From positions 2,418,001 through 2,482,000 of the forward strand of contig OY780932.1 in the NCBI GenBank assembly GCA_963675945.1: 64,000 nucleotides of DNA, read 5' to 3'. Below, piece by piece: positions 44,431 through 53,195 of the stretch. The first letter of the stretch is position 1. Each line of letters opens with the position of its first letter. This stretch comes from G963556115 sp963675945 (GTDB taxonomy: Bacteria; Planctomycetota; SZUA-567). The position numbers were made by a program, and so were the translations under genes. The notes under the pieces were generated by a model. That model saw only the letters and a list, made by a program, of their open reading frames with translations, had not been told where the DNA came from and made no database searches.

Positions 44431-45273
44431 CTAGTACCCGAATATCCTCAGGGAAAACTTGATCCCGGTGCAGATCAGCAGTACTCCGTAAGCCGCTCGG
44501 ATAATCCCAAGCGGCAGGCGCACAGTGAGCCTGGCACCGAAGATTGTACCCAGCAGTAGTCCAATGCTGACATATACCGCGGTCATGAGTTCAAAGTTCC
44601 CCGCAGCGTAATAGACCAGCACCCCAGGCAGACCGATAGGGGGGAGGAGTACCCCGAGTGAGGTGGCTATCGCTTCTTTGGTATCGAACTTGAGCCAGAG
44701 GCAGAGCAGGGGGACTATTATCGCCCCGCCGCCAACCCCGAAGAATCCGGCTACTACTCCGGCGATAAGACCGATGACCAGGCATCTGCCGTAGAACCCA
44801 ATACCGCTCGGCTGTTGTGGCTCAAGCGTAGGGCTTGAAGCAGCTGTATCCTTGTTCTCAACCTCTGAGTTTGCGCCCGGACTCCGGGTGAGACTGCGCC
44901 AGAGTTTCACAGGCTTGATAAACTTCAGTCCGATGTAGAAGAGAAAGATACTGTAACATATTCTGAGCAGACTGGGATCTAGCCGATTTGCAGCGTATGC
45001 CCCTAAGCCGATAGTACAGACGATTCCCACCGCTACCGCTAGCGCAGCCCTTACTCTTAACAGTTTCTCTCGGTAATAGACGATACAGCCGAATATCCCT
45101 ACCGGCAGCAGCAGTGCTGCCAGCGAGGTGCCGTAGGCCTCCTTGAGGCTCATGCCGGTAATCAGAACCAGTGCCGGAACAATGAGTATGCCCCCACCGA
45201 TACCGAACATGCCCGAGAGGACACCAGCACCTACCCCGACTACAATGTAAAGTATAATCTCGCTAATTCCCAT
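44431..45273 (-). CDS. TauE/SafE (TSUP) family membrane permease
   Basis: 280 residues with about eight membrane segments in two similar halves. Each half starts with the family's glycine-rich pattern: GMFGIGGGILIVPAL (about residue 22) and GFFGVGGGAIIVPLL (about residue 175). The hydrophilic middle (about 125-155) is rich in Ser and Pro. These proteins export sulfite, sulfoacetate or other anions. It starts 3 bases after the carA stop, so it is translated with the car genes. The reason for this pairing is unknown. Confidence 0.9.
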   Translation of the reverse strand: MGISEIILYIVVGVGAGVLSGMFGIGGGILIVPALVLITGMSLKEAYGTSLAALLLPVGIFGCIVYYREKLLRVRAALAVAVGIVCTIGLGAYAANRLDPSLLRICYSIFLFYIGLKFIKPVKLWRSLTRSPGANSEVENKDTAASSPTLEPQQPSGIGFYGRCLVIGLIAGVVAGFFGVGGGAIIVPLLCLWLKFDTKEAIATSLGVLLPPIGLPGVLVYYAAGNFELMTAVYVSIGLLLGTIFGARLTVRLPLGIIRAAYGVLLICTGIKFSLRIFGY

Positions 45274-45276
45274 GGT

Positions 45277-46383
45277 CTAGCGTTGCTCTCGCATCATCTG
45301 AATAAACCTGTCGAAGAGGTAGTCCGCGTCATGCGGGCCGGCTGAAGATTCAGGGTGGTATTGAACCGAGAAGAGAGGAGCGCTCTTGTGGCGGAGTCCT
45401 TCCACCGTCTGGTCGTTGAGATTGATATGGGTGACCTCGGCGATATCCTCGGGGAAACTCTCCATATCGACACTGAAGCCGTGATTCTGGCTGGTTATCT
45501 CTATCTTTTTGGTGGCTTCGTCTCTGACCGGGTGATTGGCACCGCGATGCCCGAATTTGAGCTTGTAAGTCTTGCCGCCCAGAGCCAGCGCCGATATCTG
45601 ATGCCCCAGGCAGATACCCATTATCGGTTTCTTGCCGATGAGTTCGCGGACATTGGCGATAGCATAGCTCACTGCTTCCGGATCCCCCGGGCCGTTGGAG
45701 AGGAAGATACCGTCAGGATTGCTGGCGAGAACCTCATCCGCAGTGGCTGTAGCGGGGAAGACTGTTACCTTGCAGCCGAGGCTGCAGAGGCAACGGAGGA
45801 TATTCCGCTTGACCCCGTAGTCGTAGACTGCGACATGAAATTCCGGCTCGCTGGAGCCCAGCCAGTAGCAGTCCTCCCGGAATTCATAAGCTTCTTTGGT
45901 TGAAACCAGGCTGACCAGATCCCGCCCGATCAGCGAGGGGGCTTGCTGCGCCTCCTTGACCAGCTCTGCCGGTTCATACTCACCGGCAGCAATCACCCCG
46001 CGCATGGCGCCGGCGGTGCGGATATGCTTGGTAAGTGCACGGGTGTCTACCCCGGTGATGCCGGGAATATTATTCTCCTTCAGGTATTGGCTCAGACTCT
46101 GAGTACTCCTGAAGTTTGAGGGGTAATCGCAGTACTCGCGGACGATAAAGCCTGAGCAGAATACCCCGCTGGACTCGACATCCTCCGGGTTTGTACCGTA
46201 ATTGCCGATAAGCGGGTAGGTCATAGTGATAATCTGAGAAGTATAAGATGGATCTGTCAGAATCTCCTGGTAGCCGGTCATGGAGGTGTTGAATACAACC
46301 TCTGCGCTCTGCTTGCCTTCGGCACCGAATGAGATACCTGTAAAAACCCTTCCATCCTCAAGTGCGACATAACCTTTGGTCAT
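45277..46383 (-). CDS. carA: Carbamoyl-phosphate synthase, small subunit
   Basis: 368 residues. The N-terminal CarA domain (ALEDGRVFTGISFG, VFNTSMTGYQEILTDPSY) is followed by a class I glutamine amidotransferase with the catalytic Cys in GICLGHQISALALG and the His-Glu pair in VQYHPESSAGPHD. It releases ammonia from glutamine and passes it to CarB. First gene of the carA-permease-carB unit. Confidence 0.97.
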   Translation of the reverse strand: MTKGYVALEDGRVFTGISFGAEGKQSAEVVFNTSMTGYQEILTDPSYTSQIITMTYPLIGNYGTNPEDVESSGVFCSGFIVREYCDYPSNFRSTQSLSQYLKENNIPGITGVDTRALTKHIRTAGAMRGVIAAGEYEPAELVKEAQQAPSLIGRDLVSLVSTKEAYEFREDCYWLGSSEPEFHVAVYDYGVKRNILRCLCSLGCKVTVFPATATADEVLASNPDGIFLSNGPGDPEAVSYAIANVRELIGKKPIMGICLGHQISALALGGKTYKLKFGHRGANHPVRDEATKKIEITSQNHGFSVDMESFPEDIAEVTHINLNDQTVEGLRHKSAPLFSVQYHPESSAGPHDADYLFDRFIQMMREQR

Positions 46384-46439
46384 TTCAAGTACTCTTTCTT
46401 TAGTCGTGAAGTAGGAACTGGATCAATATTTTAACTCTA

Positions 46440-46469
46440 ATTATACCAAAATATCGGGTTGTACAACCC
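46440..46469 (-). promoter_or_regulatory. Promoter of carA with overlapping perfect palindrome
   Basis: On the minus strand a consensus TATAAT (46445-46440) is preceded by TTGTAC (46466-46461), 15 bases away. The palindrome GGGTTGTACAACCC (46456-46469) covers the -35 region and is a candidate binding site for a repressor. The binding factor is unknown. Confidence 0.5.
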
Positions 46470-46582
46470 TATATTTCAAAATTGGAACAATTATATTCGT
46501 ATGTCTGTGTAACACCAGAGCAATTATCTTTTTTTTTACCATTATTGTGCATTAGCATTTGGTTAAAATATATTCTAGCCGA

Positions 46583-46611
46583 TTGACTTTTAGTGGGCTT
46601 ATTGCTATATT
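46583..46611 (+). promoter_or_regulatory. Promoter of the MFS transporter gene
   Basis: TTGACT (46583-46588) and TATATT (46606-46611) with a 17-base spacer; the ATG is 74 bases downstream. Confidence 0.55.
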
Positions 46612-46685
46612 CAGATTATCGGCAGTCTGGGGAATATGCTCGTTAGCGGGTGTTTCGCTCTGCTCTTCCATTTTTAGGAATTAAT

Positions 46686-47879
46686 ATGTCTCTAGTCAAT
46701 GTAATCTGTCTGCTGATTTTATCCCTGGCGCACCTGGTTGTGGATATGTATGTCGGTCTGCTCATGCCTCTGCTCCCGGCTCTGGAGGGCAGGCTGAATG
46801 TTTCCTTTGCGGCTCTGGCCGGGCTGGTCGGGGCGTGCGGGATTATTGTAAATCTTATTCAGCCGCTGGCGGCCAAGGTATCCAGACGCTTTCCCAAGCA
46901 GTTATTCCTGATTATAGGGCCGGCTATCTCCGGGGCGATGGCGCTGGTCGGTATTGTCGAATCGTTTGAAGCCTTTGTCTTGCTCTCAATTATAAGTGTG
47001 ATCGGTACGGGTATCTTCCATCCTGAAGGGGTGATCGCTGCACATATCGCCAGTGGCAAGCACGAACATATTGGGGTGCCGATATTCCTCTCCGGGGGAT
47101 TCTTCGGGATGGCCTCAGGCTCTATCATCTCCTCGCAGTGGTATATGAATTATGAACTATCCGGGTTCTGGCTGATAGCATTGCCTGGGCTGCTATGTGC
47201 ACTCCTTATCTTTCTGGTACGCAAGCGGGTGGCGGCATATGAACTCAGCGAGAGTACGGTGATTAGAGAGAAAAAGGCGCAGAAAGGCCGAGCTCAGGTG
47301 CATTTTCATATCGCTACCATTGTGACTATGACCTCCTGCCTGGTAACTCCGGTGGCGGTGCTCTTTACGATTTACAGTAAATATCTGGAGACCCTCTATA
47401 CTGAGCAGATGGCGATTGAGTGGAGTGGCTTGGTAATCGCCTTGCTTGGACTCTCTGGCGCAACCGGCTCATACCTCTGGGGCTGGATTTCCAAGAGGGT
47501 ATCGCGGTATTTGCTGGCGGCTCTTACCCAGGTAATTGCTGTGGCTTTTTATCTGGTATTTGTCAATATTCAGCCGGGGGGATGGCTGGTATTCTTCTCG
47601 ATTTTACTTGGAATCTCTTGGGGGAGTGCGATATTTCCGGTGGTGGCGACTGCGGCCAGGACAGCACGCGGGCTAACCCCTACCGAGCGTGCCGGTTGGG
47701 TTGTCGGCGGGAGCTGGGGCTTTGCCGGGCTCTTTCAGGTACTCTTTGGGGTGGCGACCTCGTATGGTTTTGCTCTTGTCGATATTATACTTTTTCCTAT
47801 CTTTTTTATGTTCTGCGCGTTGGTTATGGCACTCTGGATGTGGCGGGTAGAGCGCCGAGTGCGGCTGCAGAGTGCGTGA
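46686..47879 (+). CDS. MFS transporter, fosmidomycin-resistance (Fsr)-like
   Basis: I start at the ATG at 46686 (TAGGAA upstream) rather than 46650. About 397 residues with 12 membrane segments, short loops and the MFS layout. LAHLVVDMYVGLLMPLLPAL at the start and GTGIFHPEGVIAAH in the first half are Fsr-like. The substrate is unknown; Fsr is a drug-proton antiporter. Single-gene unit convergent with the next gene. Confidence 0.85.
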   Translation: MSLVNVICLLILSLAHLVVDMYVGLLMPLLPALEGRLNVSFAALAGLVGACGIIVNLIQPLAAKVSRRFPKQLFLIIGPAISGAMALVGIVESFEAFVLLSIISVIGTGIFHPEGVIAAHIASGKHEHIGVPIFLSGGFFGMASGSIISSQWYMNYELSGFWLIALPGLLCALLIFLVRKRVAAYELSESTVIREKKAQKGRAQVHFHIATIVTMTSCLVTPVAVLFTIYSKYLETLYTEQMAIEWSGLVIALLGLSGATGSYLWGWISKRVSRYLLAALTQVIAVAFYLVFVNIQPGGWLVFFSILLGISWGSAIFPVVATAARTARGLTPTERAGWVVGGSWGFAGLFQVLFGVATSYGFALVDIILFPIFFMFCALVMALWMWRVERRVRLQSA

Positions 47880-47941
47880 GGTCTGTGGCGGTCGTCGTGA
47901 ATTTTGGCCGGTAACGCGATAATGTAAGATTGAAAAAGAAT

Positions 47942-47965
47942 AGCCCCGGCAATCTTGCCGGGGCT
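47942..47965. terminator. Bidirectional terminator between convergent genes
   Basis: AGCCCCGGCAA and TTGCCGGGGCT form a perfect 11-bp stem with a 2-base loop. The minus-strand side is followed by ATTCTTTTT, the better T tract. Confidence 0.85.
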
Positions 47966-47987
47966 TGAGTGTGTTTAGAAGCTTAAA

Positions 47988-49256
47988 CTATTTTGCTGAA
48001 CCGGTGAGGTTGTCTTTCTTCAGCGACTCTACCAGATAGTGCATTACCGGTGCTAGGCTCTTGTTCGGATCTCCTGAGCCGTCGTAGAAGTTACAGATAA
48101 TCGGTACCCCGAGTTCCTTCTCAATTACAGGGAAGATGCTGGTGGTGACGGTTCCGGGCATACAGAACATCGGTGAGGCGTTGACGATAGCCTTGGCTCC
48201 ATCCTTCTGAACAAAGAGCTTGGTGCGCCCCAGCGTGAGGACGGCTTCGCCTTCGAACTGCCAGGGTATATACTTCAGACCTTCTTCCATAACCTCTTCT
48301 ATCTCCCACTCATGGCGGTCGTCAAGGATGGGGGAGGCTGCGTCGTAGTATTCCTTCTCCCATTTATGGAAGACAAATTTATTCTCGAGCCAGTTCAGTG
48401 CCTTCTTCCTTACTGCGTTGAGCTTGGAAAGTATGTTTTTGGAGTTGGCACTCAGTTGCTGGTCGATGAGTTCGCTGCACTTGAGGGTATAGAAGATCCA
48501 TTCGGAGAAGGGAGCCAGCCAGGCCTCACCCCCAAGCTCTTCAATTCGTCTTACCAGGTCGTTATTGATATAATTGTCGGAACGGACATAAATCTCGCCG
48601 ACAATCCCCACTAGCGGGCGTTTCTCGGCTCTGGTCTTTATCTGTTGCAGTTCCTTGACGCATTTGCGTAATAAATTACTCGCATCCGAGACCTCGAACT
48701 GTTTGAAGAGTTCGGCCATCTTGTCCATATGCTTCTCTATAACCCGGTCGGTCTCACCCGGAGTAACCTCGTAGGGTCGAATCTTACAAGCCAGCTTACG
48801 GAAGATATCACCGAGCAGGAGAGCTTTCCAGAGGTTTATCCTGGCTTTTACCGGCATACCGTCGTAGGCATTCTCCGCACTTGGACTCATTATCTCGATC
48901 TTGTCCCAGCCCTTCTTCTTGAAGATAATTTCGTTCAGTTTGGCATACTGGCCAAAGCGGCAAGGGCCGCAAGCGGTAGGCATAAAGAGCGCTACCTTCT
49001 CGGGAGGTAAATCGGAGGTCTGCATCGCTTTGATAAGCGCACCGGTAGTGATCGGGCAGGGGATGCACTCGCCCCCGGCAGTATGCTTGAAGCCGAGCGC
49101 CAGAGTCTCATCACTCTCTTCGAGAATGATGCTGTTGTATCCTAGTGAGATAAAGACACTATTCATAATTTTGACACAGTAGGGCTCCATATTCGGAACA
49201 AGCAGTACCTTGCCGTCTTGGGCTGCAACCAGTCTTTTTTCTTCTTTTCTTGCCAT
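47988..49256 (-). CDS. 2-hydroxyacyl-CoA dehydratase-like (HgdB-type) protein
   Basis: Start ATG 49256 with AGGGAAGA before it; 422 residues. It has the family's cysteine-rich entry HTAGGECIPCPITTGALIK and ACGPCRFGQYAKLNEII, then PLVGIVGEIYVRSD and the late MFCMPGTVTTS. These cysteines bind an iron-sulfur cluster in 2-hydroxyacyl-CoA dehydratases. In many genomes this part is fused to the protein encoded just upstream (31-base gap), a very large activase; here it is a separate gene. The reaction is unknown. Confidence 0.85.
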   Translation of the reverse strand: MARKEEKRLVAAQDGKVLLVPNMEPYCVKIMNSVFISLGYNSIILEESDETLALGFKHTAGGECIPCPITTGALIKAMQTSDLPPEKVALFMPTACGPCRFGQYAKLNEIIFKKKGWDKIEIMSPSAENAYDGMPVKARINLWKALLLGDIFRKLACKIRPYEVTPGETDRVIEKHMDKMAELFKQFEVSDASNLLRKCVKELQQIKTRAEKRPLVGIVGEIYVRSDNYINNDLVRRIEELGGEAWLAPFSEWIFYTLKCSELIDQQLSANSKNILSKLNAVRKKALNWLENKFVFHKWEKEYYDAASPILDDRHEWEIEEVMEEGLKYIPWQFEGEAVLTLGRTKLFVQKDGAKAIVNASPMFCMPGTVTTSIFPVIEKELGVPIICNFYDGSGDPNKSLAPVMHYLVESLKKDNLTGSAK

Positions 49257-49287
49257 TATTCTTCCCTGATAAATAATTTGTGATTGT

Positions 49288-52245
49288 TTATTCTGGACGT
49301 GCAATACCCGAATAGAGGTGGAAGCTCTCTAGAGCGGCCTCAATACGGGTGAGGTAGCCGGCGTCGGCGCCGTGACCATCGAACTGGAGGCAGAGATATG
49401 GCTTGCCCTGCTTGGCCATCTCTTCTTTGAAATAGGTCATGATATAGCTATCCGGTCCGCACATGAAGTTGGTGAAATATATCCCGAAGAGGCGCGGGTG
49501 ATTGGCGATATACTTGGCACTGGCCAGGATCTTCTGCCCGTAGTGCCAGTACATATTGTTATACTCCGGGAGTATGGAGGAGAGATCATAGTCGAGTTGA
49601 TCCATATAGAGTACCGGATAGCCCATCTCGGCAATCTTCTTGGGCAGATCCAGAGTCATACCGGCATCACAGGTGTTATACGGTCTGCCGATGCAGACAA
49701 TACCCATGGTGTCACGCTTTTCAAGCGCCTGGAGTGCTTCTTGACCGAGGCGTTTGCACTCGCTGTTGAAGTGATTGAAATTTTCCTTGGCTTTGCGCAA
49801 CGCCTTGCGAACTTCATGTTCGTTGACGCAGAGCGGTCCGGATAGGGTGTCGGCAAGTTGCCTTACCTGGGTCTCCTCCGGGAGATTGAACTGCATCAGT
49901 GGATTGAGCAGCTTCTTGCCGATATTCAGTCCCGCGGTATTGGCGATAACGGAAGGGTGCGCCTGGACATAGCAGCAGAAGTGGGCGTCGGTAAAGCCTT
50001 CTGGCACCGGTTCGCGGATCATGTGAGGGATAAAGATGTAATCACACTCCGGGTCGTCGATTAGGTTGCGGACGTGGCCATGGCTCATCGCTACCGGGGC
50101 ACAGTACTCAGCTTGGGATACCTCTATGCCGCGGTGGAGTACCTCTTCGGTAGAGCGCTTACTGATCATGGCATGGCAGCCAAGGTTGGCGAGGAATGTC
50201 TGCCAGAACGGGTAATAGCCATAGGTGCCGAGGCTGCGCGGAATCCTGACCTTCGGCCCGCCGTCACGGATGGAGGGTCTCCAGTCCTCCCAGATTCTTT
50301 CGCGTTCCTTCCACCAGTCGAAGGTGGTGACCTTCTTGACCTTGACCTTCTTTTCTTCGTAGTCCCTGCCGCACTTTAGACCCCAGGCCAGGGATTTGTC
50401 CCCGGATTTGATGATCGAGAGGTTGCACTTGTTATGGCAGAGTTCGCAGACCTCGTAACTGACAGAAATCTCCTTGTCGGCAAATTCAAAGCCTTCGAAA
50501 CGCTCTGATTTCTTCTCCTCAGCAATACGGTCTCGAGCCAGCAGACACATGCCCAGCGCGCCGGTGACGTGGCAGAACGGGCTGACCTGGATCGGCTTGC
50601 CGAGCTCTACCTCGAAGGCGGCGATAAGACCTTTATTCCGGGCGGTGGCTCCTTGGAAGTATATATGATCCCCAATATGTAGGCCGCCGACAACCTTGTT
50701 GAGATAATTATCCCGCACCGAGTGCAGTACCGCGGCAGCTACCTGTTCCTTGCTCCAGCCCCGCGCCAGCAGGATGTCCAGATCGCGCTCCATATAGACG
50801 GTGCATCTGTCCGAGGTCTTGGGGCATTCCAGACCCATGACCTTGTCGGCATACTCTGCCAGTGGGATATCAAGCTTGTGCGCCTGCTCCTCGATAAAGC
50901 TTCCGGTTCCGGCGGCGCAGACATAATTCATTATTGAGTTATAGACCATACCGTTCTGGAGCTGGGTGAATTTGGCGTCCTGTCCGCCGAGCTCGATAAT
51001 GGTGTCGACCTTGGGGTCGATAAAACTGGCGGCGGTAGCATGAGCGGTGATTTCGTTGGTCGCTAGATCGGCACCGATAAGTTCGCCGATCATTTTGCGT
51101 CCAGAGCCGGTAGTGCCGACACCCCTGATATTGAGCTTGAAACCGCCTTTTTCTTCCATCTCGCGGAAAGCCTTGAAGAGGAGCTGTACGGCGTGGATCG
51201 GGTCGCCTGCGGTTTTACGGTAGATCCAGCCGATAACATTGTCATTGTCATCAAGCACTGCGGCTTTGGTCGAGGTCGAGCCGATATCGATGCCGAGAGA
51301 GACATTGATTGTGCCGGTTGTCGGTTTGACAATGGCAATCTCCGATTTGTCCCCGTTTACCCAGTGTTCACAGGTGTCAAAGTCAGGATAATTACTGAGC
51401 TTGAGTTCCAGCGCGGGGCGGAGATAACTCTGCTTTTTGTGGTCATCTTCAGGGTGGAGACGAGAGAAATCCACGCCGCCCGTTCCCTGATTTTCCAGCG
51501 CGACATAGGCTGCACCCAGAGCACTGACAAGTTCCGGCTCTTCCGGTACCACTACCTCGGTACCGAGCTTCTCTCTGACGGCGTCGACTACAACCCGGTT
51601 TTTGGCCACGCCGCCGATGATCGCGGTATAGCCTTCGATACTCCGGCCGCCGAGGAGTCCGTCAACCGTTGATCTGCCCAGACCTGCACAGAGACCGGCG
51701 GCAATCGCTTCCACCGAGAAACCTTCCTGCTGCAAATGTATCATATCGCTCTTGGCAAATACCGCGCAACGGGTAGCAACACTGGGTGGATGGGCGGTGT
51801 AGCTCATGGCTTTTTCGGCCAGTTCAGTCGGCGGTATCTGTAGCCGTGTAGCCTGTTGGTCAAGGAAAGCTCCGGTTCCTGAAGCGCAGGCGGAGTTGAT
51901 GCTGGAGCGGCTATACTTGCCTTCGGCATCCAGCTGGGTCAGGGAGAAGGAGCCACCGCCAATATAGATAATATTTCTGACCGCGGGCAGGCTCCGCCTG
52001 ATTCCTTCGGCGCCGGCAACAATTGGGTCGATATGGACACCACCGATACCCAACCTCTCCGTGCCGCTACCGGTGAGTGCTATACCCTTGATTGAGTCGA
52101 GGTCTACTCCGTTTAAAGCTGACTGTAAGGTGCTCAACGACTCTCCCTGGTGGCGCTTGTAATACTTGTAGACGATCTCAGCATTATCGTTCAGCAGGAT
52201 CAGACCGAGTCCGATACTGCCAATATCAATTCCTAACCAAGCCAT
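49288..52245 (-). CDS. Acyl-CoA dehydratase activase (two BadF/BcrA domains plus DUF2229)
   Basis: 985 residues. Two ASKHA ATPase domains of the HgdC/BadFG type come first: domain 1 (about 1-270, GIDIGSIGLGLILL, NSACASGTGAFLDQQ) and domain 2 (about 320-590, LGIDIGSTSTKAAVLDD, ELGGQDAKF, NYVCAAGTGSFIEEQ). Each has the cluster cysteines of ATP-driven electron activators. A Cys pair (CELCHNKCN) then leads to a DUF2229-like region (about 660-980, AEYCAPVAMSHGH). Domain 1 lacks the GGQD motif (it has IYIGGGSFS), so it may not hydrolyse ATP. It pairs with the HgdB-like protein downstream. Confidence 0.88.
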   Translation of the reverse strand: MAWLGIDIGSIGLGLILLNDNAEIVYKYYKRHQGESLSTLQSALNGVDLDSIKGIALTGSGTERLGIGGVHIDPIVAGAEGIRRSLPAVRNIIYIGGGSFSLTQLDAEGKYSRSSINSACASGTGAFLDQQATRLQIPPTELAEKAMSYTAHPPSVATRCAVFAKSDMIHLQQEGFSVEAIAAGLCAGLGRSTVDGLLGGRSIEGYTAIIGGVAKNRVVVDAVREKLGTEVVVPEEPELVSALGAAYVALENQGTGGVDFSRLHPEDDHKKQSYLRPALELKLSNYPDFDTCEHWVNGDKSEIAIVKPTTGTINVSLGIDIGSTSTKAAVLDDNDNVIGWIYRKTAGDPIHAVQLLFKAFREMEEKGGFKLNIRGVGTTGSGRKMIGELIGADLATNEITAHATAASFIDPKVDTIIELGGQDAKFTQLQNGMVYNSIMNYVCAAGTGSFIEEQAHKLDIPLAEYADKVMGLECPKTSDRCTVYMERDLDILLARGWSKEQVAAAVLHSVRDNYLNKVVGGLHIGDHIYFQGATARNKGLIAAFEVELGKPIQVSPFCHVTGALGMCLLARDRIAEEKKSERFEGFEFADKEISVSYEVCELCHNKCNLSIIKSGDKSLAWGLKCGRDYEEKKVKVKKVTTFDWWKERERIWEDWRPSIRDGGPKVRIPRSLGTYGYYPFWQTFLANLGCHAMISKRSTEEVLHRGIEVSQAEYCAPVAMSHGHVRNLIDDPECDYIFIPHMIREPVPEGFTDAHFCCYVQAHPSVIANTAGLNIGKKLLNPLMQFNLPEETQVRQLADTLSGPLCVNEHEVRKALRKAKENFNHFNSECKRLGQEALQALEKRDTMGIVCIGRPYNTCDAGMTLDLPKKIAEMGYPVLYMDQLDYDLSSILPEYNNMYWHYGQKILASAKYIANHPRLFGIYFTNFMCGPDSYIMTYFKEEMAKQGKPYLCLQFDGHGADAGYLTRIEAALESFHLYSGIARPE

Positions 52246-52541
52246 TAGTTCTCCATCTTGTTCTGTAAAGATCTATTGTGATTAGTATAATCACATTTTC
52301 AATGATAGTATATAATTAATAAAACTGTCTGTGGTCTGAGATAGACTCTAGTATCATGAGTCCAGTATAATTATTCTGCTAAATTTTATCGGTACAGTGA
52401 GCCGATTGCAAGGGTCAAGATGAATATATTCTTTAAATTTTAGTATATAACTGATTGTGCAAGGCAGAATAATATTGATTTGGGTGTTGGGGAGTTTTTG
52501 TCGGAAATAGTGTAAAGAATGTTTGTGTGTATACGTGAAGA
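52246..52541. other. Spacer between rpsT and the activase gene
   Basis: AT-rich, no gene seen; it contains the upstream region of the activase gene on its left side. Confidence 0.4.
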
Positions 52542-52573
52542 ACAAGAATCCTTACTGAAGTAAGGATTCTTGT
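52542..52573 (-). terminator. Terminator of rpsT
   Basis: ACAAGAATCCTTAC and its perfect complement form a 14-bp stem with a 4-base loop, 29 bases after the rpsT stop on the minus strand, followed by TCTTC. Confidence 0.85.
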
Positions 52574-52601
52574 AAGATTTTAGAGAATGCCGGTCTTGGT
52601 A

Positions 52602-52868
52602 CTATGCAGAGATAGTGTGCAATTTTAGAGCTAGCTGAGACTTCTTGCGGTTTACCGCATTTTTGTGCAGAATGCCCTTGTTGCCAGCTTTGTCTACTAG
52701 ATTGCTGGCTTTCTTGAATAGTTCCTGAGCTTTGCTGCCTTCACCGGCTTCGATAGCACGATTGAAAGCTTTGAGGGTCTGCTTGAGACGCTCTTTGCGG
52801 ACACGGTTACGCGCGGTACGTTTCTCTGTCTGACGGACACGCTTGATTGCTGACTTGATGTTTGGCAT
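52602..52868 (-). CDS. rpsT: Ribosomal protein S20 (bS20)
   Basis: 88 residues, the normal length. MPNIKSAIKRVRQTEKRTAR and the helical KAFNRAIEAGEGSKAQELF and KGILHKNAVNRKKSQLA segments are diagnostic. It binds 16S rRNA early in assembly of the small subunit. Single-gene unit on the minus strand, directly downstream of tRNA-Met, with its own terminator. Confidence 0.97.
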   Translation of the reverse strand: MPNIKSAIKRVRQTEKRTARNRVRKERLKQTLKAFNRAIEAGEGSKAQELFKKASNLVDKAGNKGILHKNAVNRKKSQLALKLHTISA

Positions 52869-52936
52869 TTAATATTACCTTGACCTTCTCTAATCAAAAT
52901 GTAAAAAAGCTTAGTACTAAATGTACTCTAATATTT

Positions 52937-53013
52937 TGGTAGCGAGAGGCGGACTTGAACCGCCGACCTGTAGGTTATGAATCTACCGCTCTCACCGACT
53001 GAGCTACCTCGCC
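52937..53013 (-). tRNA. tRNA-Met (anticodon CAT)
   Basis: On the minus strand: acceptor GGCGAGG/TCTCGCT (with G-T pairs at both ends), D arm GCTC/GAGC, anticodon stem GTAGA-type with loop TTCATAA, T arm with GTTCAAGTC, and encoded CCA at 52939-52937. The first acceptor pair is G-T, not the unpaired C-A of initiators, so an elongator is more likely. A tRNA-Ile with a modified CAT anticodon cannot be fully excluded. Confidence 0.9.
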
Positions 53014-53036
53014 ATCACTAATCTTTAGGTTTTAGG

Positions 53037-53064
53037 ATTATATTGGTAGTTGGAATCTAATCAA
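53037..53064 (-). promoter_or_regulatory. Promoter of tRNA-Met
   Basis: On the minus strand TTGATT (53064-53059) and TATAAT (53042-53037) are 16 bases apart, 24 bases before the tRNA. Confidence 0.6.
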
Positions 53065-53195
53065 TAGTTATTTTGATTTTTTTAGAAAAAAACTGGATTT
53101 TTATAGATTATTTATACAATACTAATATTTGCCCGACCGTTACTTTTCGCAGATTTGTTGGATAATACAAGACTTAGGGCTTCAGGAGGATAAAG

